A program made the position numbers and the translations under genes. From NCBI GenBank assembly GCA_022510685.1, contig JAFLTA010000001.1:1-50660 (forward strand): a DNA stretch of 50,660 nucleotides, in the 5' to 3' direction. How positions within the stretch are numbered: the first letter of the stretch is position 1; each line of letters opens with the position of its first letter. The notes beneath the pieces were generated by a model. It saw only the letters and a program-made list of their open reading frames with translations. It searched no databases and was not told the DNA's origin. Shown here piece after piece: positions 34,098 through 42,844 of this stretch. This stretch comes from Lachnospiraceae bacterium (GTDB taxonomy: Bacteria > Bacillota > Clostridia > Lachnospirales > Lachnospiraceae).

Positions 34098-35771
34098 CTA
34101 TCCGGCATAAAACACTAATTTCTCATACTCATCGGAGGGCATTGGTTTCGCATAATAAAATCCTTGCACATACTCACAACCGATATTCTTTAGAAATTCC
34201 ACCTGGCTTTCCTTTTCCACACCCTCTGCAATAACCGGCATTTCAAGTGCTTTCGCCATATTTACCACCGATGCCAGAATATTTTCGCCACGTCCCGGGA
34301 TATCCGTATCCGACATAAATTTCATGTCGATTTTTAACACATCTACTGCGATATCTTTTAGAACGTTCAGAGAAGAATATCCACTTCCGAAATCATCCAT
34401 TAAAATTGTAAAGCCTTTTTCCTGTAAGTGTTTCATAGTTTCCCGAATCATATACGGATTACTGGTATATGCACTTTCCGTAAGCTCCAACTGTAATAAC
34501 TCCGGTGGGATGTCATAATTCTCTACCAACTCACAGATCACATCTACCAGCTTGGGGTTGTAAACACTGACTCTGGATACATTTACGGAAACAGGATTAG
34601 GATGATAGCCCTTATCCAGCCATCCGCGTATCATTTGGCATGTATGCTCCCATACATAATAATCCAACTTTATAATGAAGCCATTACGCTCAAATATAGG
34701 GATAAACTCTCCCGGAGAAATAATCCCGCTGTCCGTATCCTTCCAGCGAACCAACACCTCTGCACCGGCATATTTATCCTGTTGGATATCATATTTAGGC
34801 TGTAAATACAGGATAAATTTTTCCTGCTCCAATGCCGGTCGCGTCATATTGACAATCTTTTGCTCCTTAATGATATCCCTGCTCATCTCATCCTGATAAA
34901 AAGCATAATTCTGCATATAATTTCCTTTGCAGATTTTTGTCGCCAGCTTTGCATTATCATACATATCATTGACTTCCATCTTCAGGTCATTTATCAGATA
35001 GAAACCAAACACGGGAATCATGTCGAATTCCGGTATGATTTCCCGAATTTCATCCCTGAACTTAGATGACAGCGACATCAGTTCGCTCTCCTTTGTATAT
35101 GTCATACAGATAGCAAACACGTCTGCACGCATCCGTCCATAGGTTACATGCTCTTTTCCAGCCATAAATTTACGTATTTTGTCGGAAACCTCCCGAAGAA
35201 AATGATCACCTCGCTCTATTCCGTAAAAGGAATTGACCAGATTAAATTTTGCAATATCCAGACGAATCATCACATACTGACCATCCGGATACTGGTCAAA
35301 CATCTCCCTGGTAGCTTTCAAAAAATGGTCTCTTCGGTATAACCCTGTCAGAGAATCATACTCCTCTACATACTGCAGTTTTCGCATAATCTGCATCTGA
35401 CTGCGTTCTATCGCATTACGCAAACGGAAATGAATGATCTTTTTATTGTATGGCTTACGAATAAAATCCCATGCCCCCAGCTCCAGGCTGTGTGTCTCGT
35501 TGTCCTGATGCCCATCCCCTGTAGATACAATAACAGGGATATTTTGCAGCTTCTCATCATTTGCATAATGCTCCAAAAAGGTAAAACCGTCCATACCCGG
35601 CATAATTAAATCCAAGATGATAGCAGCATATTTTTTCGGTGATGCCTGCAGCATCTTCAACGCTTCTTCCCCGTCATTTGCTGTCTCAATCTGATAATCA
35701 GATTCCAAAATCTTAGTTAGCAGCATGCAATTTACTTCTTCATCATCCACCACCAATACTACATTTTCCAT
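34098..35771 (-). CDS. Response regulator with degenerate GGDEF and intact EAL domain
   Basis: 557 residues. Receiver domain (1-120) with phospho-acceptor D54 and K106; a GGDEF domain (about 140-290) in which the active GGDEF is RADVF; an EAL domain (about 300-557) with EVLVRW, SVNVS, ELTES, DDFGSGYSSL, LKID, VIAEGVE and QGFYYAKPM, so the catalytic metal and substrate residues are present. It should be a c-di-GMP phosphodiesterase switched by phosphorylation, with the GGDEF domain possibly a GTP sensor. No histidine kinase gene is adjacent. The ATG at 35771 follows GGGGAGG. Copy B of a 31-nt element lies 37 nt upstream. Confidence 0.92.
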   Translation of the reverse strand: MENVVLVVDDEEVNCMLLTKILESDYQIETANDGEEALKMLQASPKKYAAIILDLIMPGMDGFTFLEHYANDEKLQNIPVIVSTGDGHQDNETHSLELGAWDFIRKPYNKKIIHFRLRNAIERSQMQIMRKLQYVEEYDSLTGLYRRDHFLKATREMFDQYPDGQYVMIRLDIAKFNLVNSFYGIERGDHFLREVSDKIRKFMAGKEHVTYGRMRADVFAICMTYTKESELMSLSSKFRDEIREIIPEFDMIPVFGFYLINDLKMEVNDMYDNAKLATKICKGNYMQNYAFYQDEMSRDIIKEQKIVNMTRPALEQEKFILYLQPKYDIQQDKYAGAEVLVRWKDTDSGIISPGEFIPIFERNGFIIKLDYYVWEHTCQMIRGWLDKGYHPNPVSVNVSRVSVYNPKLVDVICELVENYDIPPELLQLELTESAYTSNPYMIRETMKHLQEKGFTILMDDFGSGYSSLNVLKDIAVDVLKIDMKFMSDTDIPGRGENILASVVNMAKALEMPVIAEGVEKESQVEFLKNIGCEYVQGFYYAKPMPSDEYEKLVFYAG

Positions 35772-35807
35772 ACTTCATACCTCCCCATTGAAGTATTTAT
35801 ACCCCCT

Positions 35808-35838
35808 AGCATAACGGCTCCTATCTGAACCCTGTTTA
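35808..35838 (-). repeat. 31-nt element, copy B, upstream of the GGDEF/EAL gene
   Basis: 29 of 31 positions are identical to the element upstream of dfrA (30766-30796). Here GGCTC (35816-35820) and GAGCC (35839-35843) form a 5-bp hairpin with the conserved part in the loop. It lies in the leader of the response regulator gene. Confidence 0.7.
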
Positions 35839-35904
35839 GAGCCTGACACATACTGCGTTAATTGTAACACAATTTTGCAATTCTGTCTCTGGAATTTTGT
35901 AAAT

Positions 35905-36219
35905 TTAAGAAATGTATTTATTTATCACTTCCAACAAATCCTCTTTAGACTGCAATCCCGTTATTTTCTCTTTCACCTCTCCGCTTTGAAAAAGAACGAG
36001 AAACGGAATTGCCACTACCTTGTAACTCTGTGCCAACTCCATGTTTTCATCCACGTTTACTTTGCAGATTTTCAGTGCGGGACACTCTTTTTCCAATTCC
36101 TCCAGAACCGGTGCAATCATCTGGCAGGGACCACACCATTCTGCCCAAAAATCGACTAACACAGGACCTTCCGCCTGCATTACTTCTCTCTCAAAATTAT
36201 CCGATGTTCCGTGAATCAT
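35905..36219 (-). CDS. trxA: Thioredoxin
   Basis: 104 residues with the redox site WCGPC (residues 28-32) and the cis-proline in AIPFLV. Reduces protein disulfides in the cytoplasm. The ATG at 36219 follows GGAGG at 6-nt spacing; the ATG four codons upstream overlaps that site. No thioredoxin reductase gene is in the window. Confidence 0.93.
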   Translation of the reverse strand: MIHGTSDNFEREVMQAEGPVLVDFWAEWCGPCQMIAPVLEELEKECPALKICKVNVDENMELAQSYKVVAIPFLVLFQSGEVKEKITGLQSKEDLLEVINKYIS

Positions 36220-36329
36220 AAATACCTCCATTCAATACTGTTAAGACACCATTTGTGTCCCAACATCATTTTAATCTGATTATTTTCCAATAGGATACCC
36301 AAAAAAACATATCCGGTCAACCCTTATGG

Positions 36330-36358
36330 AACCATCATTCTTCCTGTTGCATAAGATA
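36330..36358 (+). promoter_or_regulatory. Candidate SigK-type promoter for dpaAB
   Basis: AACC (36330-36333), a 16-nt spacer and CATAAGATA (36350-36358) match the mother-cell SigK consensus mACm-N16/17-CATAnnnTA. It ends about 62 nt before the dpaA start. In Bacillus the orthologous spoVF operon is SigK-dependent, which fits. Confidence 0.6.
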
Positions 36359-36420
36359 GGATATACCTTTTTTTTAATTATTATGAGTCAAACTGAGATT
36401 AAGAAAGTGAGGTCCGTTTC

Positions 36421-37239
36421 ATGCATGCCATTCACAACATCATCGTTTACGGTTCAGATAAACGCCAGTTGGCATTGCAGGAACTGTTCAAACAGGCAGG
36501 TGCTGTAACAGTTTCTCCCACCCGGTACAACGAATCTGATATACAGTATTGTCAGGAACAGGAGGCGGGCTGTACCATACTCTTACCTGTCCCCTGTCCG
36601 GGAGAAATCCGCGAACAAATTCTGAAGGATGCTGCACCCGGCTCTTTGATTCTGGGCGGAAACCTTCCCTCTGAGTTTGTAGCGAGATGTTTGAAACAGG
36701 GGCTGCTCGTTTACGATTATCTGGATAGTCCCTCTGTGGTTATCCAAAACGGCATCGCTACCGCGGAAGGCGCAATTTGTGAAGCAATCCGTCATAGTCC
36801 CTGGAACCTGTATCAGCACAACTGTCTCGTGATGGGCTATGGCAGATGTGGCAGCGTACTGGCTGACCGTCTTCTGGGTATGGGAGCCTATGTAATCGTT
36901 TCTGCCAGAGATCCACAAAAAGCGGCAAAAGCACAAGTTATGGGCTGTTCCCTTCTCTCCGACAACACCGATTTATCTCAGTGTTATTTCGTATTTAACA
37001 CGGTTCCTGCCCCTGTATTGACAAGTTCTTTATTAAATCGCCTTCCAGGAGATGCTGTCATCATTGATATAGCATCTGCTCCCGGTGGCTGTGACTTTAC
37101 TTACTGTGAGAAAAAAGGGCTGCAGGCAGCTCTGTATCCCGGACTGCCAGCAAAATACGCTCCTAAGAGTTCCGCAGAAATTATATTTAAGCACTTGAAT
37201 GAAGTATTTCAAATCGGATCGAAAGGAAAAAAAACATGA
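36421..37239 (+). CDS. dpaA: Dipicolinate synthase subunit A
   Basis: 272 residues. With DpaB it oxidises dihydrodipicolinate to dipicolinic acid in the mother cell; DPA is then stored in the spore core. A Rossmann nucleotide-binding motif VMGYGRCGSVLADRL lies near residues 137-151. Family features include NIIVYGSDKRQLAL at the N-terminus and PGLPAKYAPKSSA near the C-terminus. It overlaps dpaB by 4 nt (ATGA-type), indicating coupling. The start is ATG with GAGG upstream. Presence of this operon is strong evidence that the organism forms spores. Confidence 0.92.
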   Translation: MHAIHNIIVYGSDKRQLALQELFKQAGAVTVSPTRYNESDIQYCQEQEAGCTILLPVPCPGEIREQILKDAAPGSLILGGNLPSEFVARCLKQGLLVYDYLDSPSVVIQNGIATAEGAICEAIRHSPWNLYQHNCLVMGYGRCGSVLADRLLGMGAYVIVSARDPQKAAKAQVMGCSLLSDNTDLSQCYFVFNTVPAPVLTSSLLNRLPGDAVIIDIASAPGGCDFTYCEKKGLQAALYPGLPAKYAPKSSAEIIFKHLNEVFQIGSKGKKT

Positions 37240-37823
37240 AAGAAACTATCACCATTGGCTATGCCATCACCGGATCATTTTGCACATTTGCAAAAACAAT
37301 TACTGCATTAGAGAAACTGGTGGAAATGAATTATCAGGTACAACCTATTTTTTCAGAAAATACCAGCCATATGGATAACCGCTTCACGGAGGCATCTGCT
37401 TTTTGCAAAAAGGTGGAAGAAATCACCGGCAATCCGGGCATCTACACCATCCCCGCTGCAGAACCCATCGGTCCAAAAGCCCCCTTCGATGCTCTGGTTA
37501 TCGCTCCCTGTACCGGCAATTCCATGTCCAAACTGGTAAACGGGATTACCGATACCCCTGTTCTCATGGCTGCCAAAGCACATCTTCGCAACGAGAAACC
37601 ACTTATTATCTCTATTTCCAGCAATGACTGCATGGGTATGAATTTCAAAAATTTAGGCTTGTTATATAACACAAAAAATGTATATTTTGTGCCTTTTGGG
37701 CAGGATGACTATAAAAAGAAAACAAACTCTCTGGTTGCTCACATCGAACTGATTCCCGATACCATCGAAGCAGCATTACAGGGAAAACAATTACAACCTG
37801 TCCTCCGTTCTCCTTTTTCATAA
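37236..37823 (+). CDS. dpaB: Dipicolinate synthase subunit B
   Basis: 195-residue flavoprotein-like subunit of dipicolinate synthase. It begins TITIGYAITGSFCTFAKTI and has IAPCTGNSMSKLVNGITDTPVLMAAKAHLRN, typical of the flavoprotein (UbiX/CoaC-like) fold, and ends with the segment FVPFGQDDYKKKTNSLVAH. It starts inside the dpaA stop codon, with AAAGGA upstream. Confidence 0.93.
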   Translation: MKETITIGYAITGSFCTFAKTITALEKLVEMNYQVQPIFSENTSHMDNRFTEASAFCKKVEEITGNPGIYTIPAAEPIGPKAPFDALVIAPCTGNSMSKLVNGITDTPVLMAAKAHLRNEKPLIISISSNDCMGMNFKNLGLLYNTKNVYFVPFGQDDYKKKTNSLVAHIELIPDTIEAALQGKQLQPVLRSPFS

Positions 37824-37840
37824 CATCGTGCAGAAAGCAA

Positions 37841-37890
37841 ATATGGCGGTGGAAATATTCTGAAGTAACAGAATATTCCCACCGCCATAT
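37841..37890. terminator. Strong bidirectional terminator between dpaB and the cortex hydrolase gene
   Basis: A 22-bp inverted repeat (37841-37862 with 37869-37890, one mismatch) with a 6-nt loop. It lies between two convergent genes and is followed by T-rich sequence on both strands. Confidence 0.9.
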
Positions 37891-37945
37891 TCATTTTATC
37901 TCTTTTGCAACCTCAATCCGACACTTTGCTCTATGATATGCAAAA

Positions 37946-38773
37946 TTATTTATAGAATTCATGACACCCATGGCGGAATAAACGGGTCAGGCAACGATCA
38001 AACCATGATACATTTCCACTCTCTGCCAAGGCTCTCTCCATAAAATATAGTGCTCCCTGTGAGGTGTCTTTTCCTTTTAACGCCTCTCTCACAGCCTTTT
38101 TCGTTCCCTTGGAAACGTGTACGGAATAATAACTACCGTTGGATACCGGTGAAAACTGATATCTGCTGCCTCTGTGGGCAAACACCACACCTCGTACACT
38201 GTTGGGAAAATGTTTATTTATGACACGGTTTAGTACCACATTTGCCACTAACATTCTTCCCTCCAGATCTTCTCCGCCGGCTTCTGCCTCTACAATACGG
38301 CATAATACCTCCTCCGTCTCGGTTCCCCGTATTTTACCGCATTTTTTTTCAATCGCTTTTCGCCTCGCCTTCTCTTTCCGAAGTCTTGCCAAGCGTGCCT
38401 TGCGAATACGTTCTTTTCGTTTTTCCTCTTTCATTTGCTTCAATTTCTTTTCTTGAATTTCACGTTGTTTCCGGATGCGTTCCGCTTCTTCTTTCTGTGC
38501 CTTATCTGCACGCCATTTTGTAATGTGCTCCGCAATCTCAACAGAAGAAATTACTGTTGTATCCGAAGCTGTCCCCTCACTATAATATGCCGAATCGGAA
38601 AAATGATCCTCCCCTCCGGTCGCAAACATCGCTACATTGACCAGCTCCGCATCACTACGGATTTCATAAGTTCGTTCCGGAGCTTTCGCCACAACGGTTC
38701 CGGTTTGTTGGAATGTCATTTCCAAAACCAATAATCCTATCAATATACTTACTTGTAACCACTTGATTCGCAT
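37946..38773 (-). CDS. SleB/CwlJ-type spore cortex lytic hydrolase
   Basis: 275 residues. N-terminal signal/anchor helix, then a highly charged Lys/Arg/Glu coiled coil (about 80-140), then the Hydrolase_2 domain: VLCRIVEAEAGGEDLEGRMLVANVVLNRV with the catalytic glutamate, and RYQFSPVSNGSY. The family cleaves spore cortex muramic-lactam peptidoglycan during germination, although vegetative members exist. Gene neighbours dpaAB are also sporulation genes. The 5' leader has a 9-bp inverted repeat. Confidence 0.85.
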   Translation of the reverse strand: MRIKWLQVSILIGLLVLEMTFQQTGTVVAKAPERTYEIRSDAELVNVAMFATGGEDHFSDSAYYSEGTASDTTVISSVEIAEHITKWRADKAQKEEAERIRKQREIQEKKLKQMKEEKRKERIRKARLARLRKEKARRKAIEKKCGKIRGTETEEVLCRIVEAEAGGEDLEGRMLVANVVLNRVINKHFPNSVRGVVFAHRGSRYQFSPVSNGSYYSVHVSKGTKKAVREALKGKDTSQGALYFMERALAESGNVSWFDRCLTRLFRHGCHEFYK

Positions 38774-38815
38774 GAATTTCCTCTTTTCTTTCTTTTTTGC
38801 AGAGATTTCACAGTG

Positions 38816-38840
38816 AAAACAAACATATTTTGTTTGTTTT
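38816..38840. other. Inverted repeat in the cortex hydrolase leader
   Basis: AAAACAAAC (38816-38824) and GTTTGTTTT (38832-38840) form a perfect 9-bp AT-rich stem with a 7-nt loop, about 45 nt upstream of the ATG at 38773. A CATAAACTA sequence (minus strand, 38852-38860) just upstream matches the -10 shape of SigE/SigK promoters, with no clear -35. Confidence 0.45.
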
Positions 38841-39027
38841 TCGCCACACTATAGTTTATGAAATTCTACCTGAAATGTTAAAAATGTTACGAAACTATTA
38901 CGAGTATATGGAAATATTTTAAGTTTTATACATTTTTATACATGCCACTGCTCGACAACTATGGATTTTTCTGTCGATTTATGATAAATTGGATAAATAG
39001 AATCTACGGAAGGGAGTGACAAAAAAC

Positions 39028-39834
39028 GTGGCAAAAGGAGTTTTCCGGGCAACAAAAAAAGACGGCAGCACCTACTACCGTTCTTCCATTACCCTTCGCG
39101 GGAAGCATATTAGTCTGGGAAGTTTTGACTCCGAACAGGAAGCACACTCTGCTTATCAGACTGCCCTCTCTGTCATTTCAAGCAATGAAAAAATCACTCC
39201 TGATGAGTATTCTTCTGAGAAATATCCTGTACTTGACTTTCGAAAGTGGATTACATTGATTAATTTCAAAAATAACGGAATTTATATTAAGACACCCATA
39301 TATTTACAACAAAATTTCTTTCAATACTATTTGACACCACAGGATGTGTTACTCTTTGATGTTGACGACTTATTTTACTATTCTAATCATGCCATCATGC
39401 GCCGCGGAAATCACTTGTTTGTAGCAGAATATGGCATGCAGACAAATATTCACTCACGATATGGCATACGCAATTTTGCCAGGCTGGATGTGGATTTTCG
39501 ATTTGTAAACGGCAACGAAAACGACTACCGGTACTCCAACATTGAAGTTATCAACCCATACAGTGGTGTCACCGTAACTACTGAACAGGGACGTACGGTA
39601 TACTCCACCCGCATCCATATCCACGGTAATTATCTGGTAGGACATTTTCCCTCCCTGACCGAGGCGGCAATCGCCTATAATAAAGCCGTTGATTATGTAT
39701 GGCAGCAAGGTTGTCCCAAACAGTTTACCAAAAACTATCTGGAGTCCCTTTCCCGGGATTCCTATATGGAGTATTACGAAAAAATAACACTACCCCAAAA
39801 ACTGTTGGACTATACACCTGATACTTATCAATAA
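39028..39834 (+). CDS. AP2 / degenerate HNH / AP2 DNA-binding protein
   Basis: 268 residues. An AP2-like domain at about 3-47 (KGVFRATKKDGSTYYRSSI, then GKHISLGSFDSEQEAHSAY). A central region (about 98-175) ends DVDFRFVNGNENDYRYSNIEVI, matching the homing-endonuclease HNH core DHINGNxxDNRxxNLR, but with the catalytic His lost. A second AP2-like domain follows at about 178-222 (STRIHIHGNYLVGHFPSLTEAAIAYNKAV). I read it as a homing endonuclease turned into a DNA-binding protein, probably a regulator. The GTG at 39028 is preferred over 39016 because GGGAG lies upstream of it. It converges with and overlaps yqeG by 7 nt. Confidence 0.72.
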   Translation: MAKGVFRATKKDGSTYYRSSITLRGKHISLGSFDSEQEAHSAYQTALSVISSNEKITPDEYSSEKYPVLDFRKWITLINFKNNGIYIKTPIYLQQNFFQYYLTPQDVLLFDVDDLFYYSNHAIMRRGNHLFVAEYGMQTNIHSRYGIRNFARLDVDFRFVNGNENDYRYSNIEVINPYSGVTVTTEQGRTVYSTRIHIHGNYLVGHFPSLTEAAIAYNKAVDYVWQQGCPKQFTKNYLESLSRDSYMEYYEKITLPQKLLDYTPDTYQ

Positions 39835-40340
39835 GAAGTCTTCTTTTGTTGCAGTTTATGGTACTTTCGCAACACAAACCATTCTAAACGACGTTTCAAA
39901 ATAATCTGAATCTCCTCATGCTTTGCAATGGGATGCACCAAAACAGAGTGGACTCCGGCACGGTTTGCTCCCCATATATCGGTAAATATCTGGTCTCCCA
40001 CGAACATGGTAGTCTCCGGTGTGGTGTTCATATGCTGCATTCCCTGCAAATACCCTTTTGCCGATGGTTTCCCTGCCTTATAGACATATTTTGCCTCCAG
40101 GGTATCTGCCAAAGGCTTTACCCTATGCTCCTTATTATTGGATATGATACACACATCAAAACCAATTTCATGTAGTCGTTCAAACAGGGCAATTGCCTCC
40201 AATGTCACCGGCTGGTCATGTTCTACCAAAGTATTGTCTACGTCAAAAAGAATTCCTCGGATACCCTTTTCATAATACGACTCATAATCAATTTCATAGG
40301 ACGATTGATATTCCTCATCGGGAAATAAATTCTGAAACAT
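39828..40340 (-). CDS. yqeG: YqeG-family HAD phosphatase
   Basis: 170 residues from MFQNLFPDEEY, the usual start region of the family. HAD motifs: GILFDVDNTLVEHD (motif I), IISNN (II), KP (III) and FVGDQIFTDIWGANRAG (IV). HAD-IIIA phosphatases of this type resemble phosphatidylglycerophosphate phosphatases; the substrate here is unknown. An alternative GTG start at 40379 overlaps the ribH stop codon; neither has a strong site. It is the last gene of the riboflavin run and overlaps the AP2-protein gene tail-to-tail. Confidence 0.85.
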   Translation of the reverse strand: MFQNLFPDEEYQSSYEIDYESYYEKGIRGILFDVDNTLVEHDQPVTLEAIALFERLHEIGFDVCIISNNKEHRVKPLADTLEAKYVYKAGKPSAKGYLQGMQHMNTTPETTMFVGDQIFTDIWGANRAGVHSVLVHPIAKHEEIQIILKRRLEWFVLRKYHKLQQKKTSY

Positions 40341-40378
40341 CCCTAAAGTCGGTCTGACTGCCAGACCACTCCTTTCCA

Positions 40379-40840
40379 CTATAACTGCTTTGTCAGGTTA
40401 ATCATCTCAATAGCACCCAAAGCACAGTCATATCCTTTATTACCTGCCTTGGTTCCCGCACGCTCAATTGCCTGCTCAATATTATCTGTAGTCACTACAC
40501 CAAACATAACCGGTATTCCTGCTTCTAAACTGACTGCAGCAATTCCCTTGGAAACTTCTGCACACACATAATCGTAATGACTGGTTGCCCCGCGGATGAC
40601 AGCACCTAAACAGATGACCGCATCATACTTTCCTGACATTGCCATCTTCTTTGCCACTAACGGAATTTCAAATGCACCGGGAACCCACGCCAGCGTAATA
40701 TCCTCATCTGCAACACCGTGACGAACCAGACCATCTCTGGCACCGTCAATCAGCTTCGATACAATGAATTCGTTAAAACGCGCACCCACAATGCCGATTT
40801 TTAACCCCTCTGCAACCACATTTCCTTCTACTGTTTTCAT
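40379..40840 (-). CDS. ribH: 6,7-dimethyl-8-ribityllumazine synthase
   Basis: 153 residues. Condenses the pyrimidine intermediate with dihydroxybutanone phosphate. Typical motifs: [46 protein letters not shown] with the catalytic His, and [14 protein letters not shown]. The ATG at 40840 follows TAGGAGG. Fourth rib gene of the run. Confidence 0.95.
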   Translation of the reverse strand: MKTVEGNVVAEGLKIGIVGARFNEFIVSKLIDGARDGLVRHGVADEDITLAWVPGAFEIPLVAKKMAMSGKYDAVICLGAVIRGATSHYDYVCAEVSKGIAAVSLEAGIPVMFGVVTTDNIEQAIERAGTKAGNKGYDCALGAIEMINLTKQL

Positions 40841-40866
40841 GATTTCTCCTCCTAATAACAATTAAT

Positions 40867-42072
40867 TTATAGTTTTAAAATATGACCCATTTTTTCCTTT
40901 TTCGTCTGCAGATAAAAGCGGTCGTGCTCTCCCGGCTCCATTTCAATCGGTACTCTCTCTACAATTTCTAAGTTATATCCGGAAAGCCCATATACTTTTG
41001 CCGGATTGTTTGTCAAAAGCCTTAACTGGCGAATCCCTAAATCCACCAAAATCTGAGTGCCGATGGTGTAATCTCTGGCATCTTCCGGAAAACCTAACTC
41101 CAAATTCGCCTCTACGGTATCCCGCCCCTGATCCTGCAGCTCATAGGCGCGAATCTTGTTAATCAGTCCGATACCACGTCCTTCCTGCCGCATATAGAGC
41201 AGTACACCCCTTCCCTCCTTGGCAATCATCTTCATGGCAGCGTCATATTGCTGTCCACAATCACAGCGGGCGGAACCCAACGCATCTCCCGTCAGGCACT
41301 CCGAATGCACACGGCAAAGTACCGGTTTTCCATCACTGATATCTCCCTTCACCAATGCCACATGATGCTCCCCGTTCAGTTTGTTCACATAGCCGTGAAT
41401 CATAAAATCGCCATAGCGGGTAGGCATTTTTGCCTTTGCCACACACTCCACCAGAATCTCGTGCTCCTTGCGGTATTGCACCAAATCGGCAATCCGACCA
41501 AACTTCAACCCATGTTTCTCTGCAAAAGCAATCAAATCCGGTGTTCTCGCCATATTACCGTCTTCCTTCATGATTTCACAGCAAAGCCCCACTGGCTTAA
41601 GCCCTGCAATTCTCATTAAATCGACGGTTGCTTCTGTATGCCCGTTTCTCTCCAGCACACCACCATTCTTTGCCTGCAGCGGAAACATATGCCCCGGCAT
41701 ACGGAAATCTTCCGGTTTTGCATTAGGCTCAACGGTCTTTAACGCTGTTACAGAGCGCTCATAAGCAGAAATTCCCGTCGATGTATCCTTGTGGTCAATA
41801 GAAACGGTAAATGCTGTACAGTGATTGTCCGTATTGATTTCACACATCTGCCGCAGCCCCAGTTTCTTGGTATACTCCTCATCCATCGGCATACAAATTA
41901 AACCTTTGGCATAACTCGCCATGAAATTTACATTTTCTAACGTGGCATGTTCTGCTGCACAGATGACATCCCCTTCATTTTCACGGTCTTCATCGTCAAT
42001 CATGACGATGATCTTTCCGGCACGGAGATCCTCCAATATTTCATCTATACTGTTAAATTGATATTCACTCAT
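40867..42072 (-). CDS. ribBA: Bifunctional DHBP synthase / GTP cyclohydrolase II
   Basis: 401 residues. The RibB half (1-205) has the acidic loop [10 protein letters not shown] and HTEATVD; the RibA half has the zinc-binding [17 protein letters not shown] and the RQEGRGIGL motif. It makes both precursors of lumazine: the 4-carbon unit from ribulose 5-phosphate and the pyrimidine from GTP. It lies between ribE (91-nt gap) and ribH (26-nt gap). Confidence 0.96.
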   Translation of the reverse strand: MSEYQFNSIDEILEDLRAGKIIVMIDDEDRENEGDVICAAEHATLENVNFMASYAKGLICMPMDEEYTKKLGLRQMCEINTDNHCTAFTVSIDHKDTSTGISAYERSVTALKTVEPNAKPEDFRMPGHMFPLQAKNGGVLERNGHTEATVDLMRIAGLKPVGLCCEIMKEDGNMARTPDLIAFAEKHGLKFGRIADLVQYRKEHEILVECVAKAKMPTRYGDFMIHGYVNKLNGEHHVALVKGDISDGKPVLCRVHSECLTGDALGSARCDCGQQYDAAMKMIAKEGRGVLLYMRQEGRGIGLINKIRAYELQDQGRDTVEANLELGFPEDARDYTIGTQILVDLGIRQLRLLTNNPAKVYGLSGYNLEIVERVPIEMEPGEHDRFYLQTKKEKMGHILKL

Positions 42073-42163
42073 GGATTATTACCTCATTTCTACGATGTTT
42101 GCACATCATCTCTTTGTAAAACATCTCCTCACCCCTATATTTTAAGAAGTCTGTTGAAACCAT

Positions 42164-42823
42164 TCAGAAAAAGCCATTCTCTTGCAAAAATGCCATATCT
42201 ATGGTTTTTCTTTGTGTTTTTTCAGATACCTGTTCCGGCATCGTCACAAAGCGTTCCACATACTTCCCGATAATATCATTTTCCAAGTTCACACTGTCAC
42301 CCGGATGTTTTCTTAATAATGTCGTCTCCTCGCCGGTATGGGGAATGAGCGACACGGAAAAGCTGTCATCCGTTAATTTTGCCACAGTTAGACTGATTCC
42401 GTCAATAGCAATAGACCCTTTTTCCACAATATATCGCAATAATTGGGGCGAAGCTCCGATTTTTACCCATACGGCACTCTCCTCCCTCTCCATAGAAAGG
42501 ATTTTTCCTGTCCCATCAATATGTCCTGATACGATGTGTCCGCCAAATCTTCCATCTGCTGCCATAGCCCGCTCCAGATTTACCGGAGAGCCACCTGTCA
42601 ATGCTCCCAGAGAACTTCTCCGCAAAGTTTCTGCCATGACATCTGCAGTAAACGTATCCTTTTGCATACCTGTCACGGTTAGACAAACTCCGTTCACGGC
42701 AATACTATCCCCGATTTTCGTTCCCTCTAACACCGCAGATGCTCGAATCGTCAGCACTGCCGATACGTTTCCTCTCTGTATAGAGACAATCTGACCGATT
42801 TCTTCTATAATTCCCGTAAACAT
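42164..42823 (-). CDS. ribE: Riboflavin synthase alpha subunit
   Basis: 219 residues with two lumazine-binding barrels: MFTGIIEEIGQI, NGVCLTV (first repeat) and GHIVSGHIDGTG, DGISLTV (second repeat). It disproportionates two lumazines to riboflavin. It starts 21 nt after ribD. Confidence 0.95.
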   Translation of the reverse strand: MFTGIIEEIGQIVSIQRGNVSAVLTIRASAVLEGTKIGDSIAVNGVCLTVTGMQKDTFTADVMAETLRRSSLGALTGGSPVNLERAMAADGRFGGHIVSGHIDGTGKILSMEREESAVWVKIGASPQLLRYIVEKGSIAIDGISLTVAKLTDDSFSVSLIPHTGEETTLLRKHPGDSVNLENDIIGKYVERFVTMPEQVSEKTQRKTIDMAFLQENGFF

Positions 42824-42844
42824 GCCTTGAATTCCTTTCTACCA

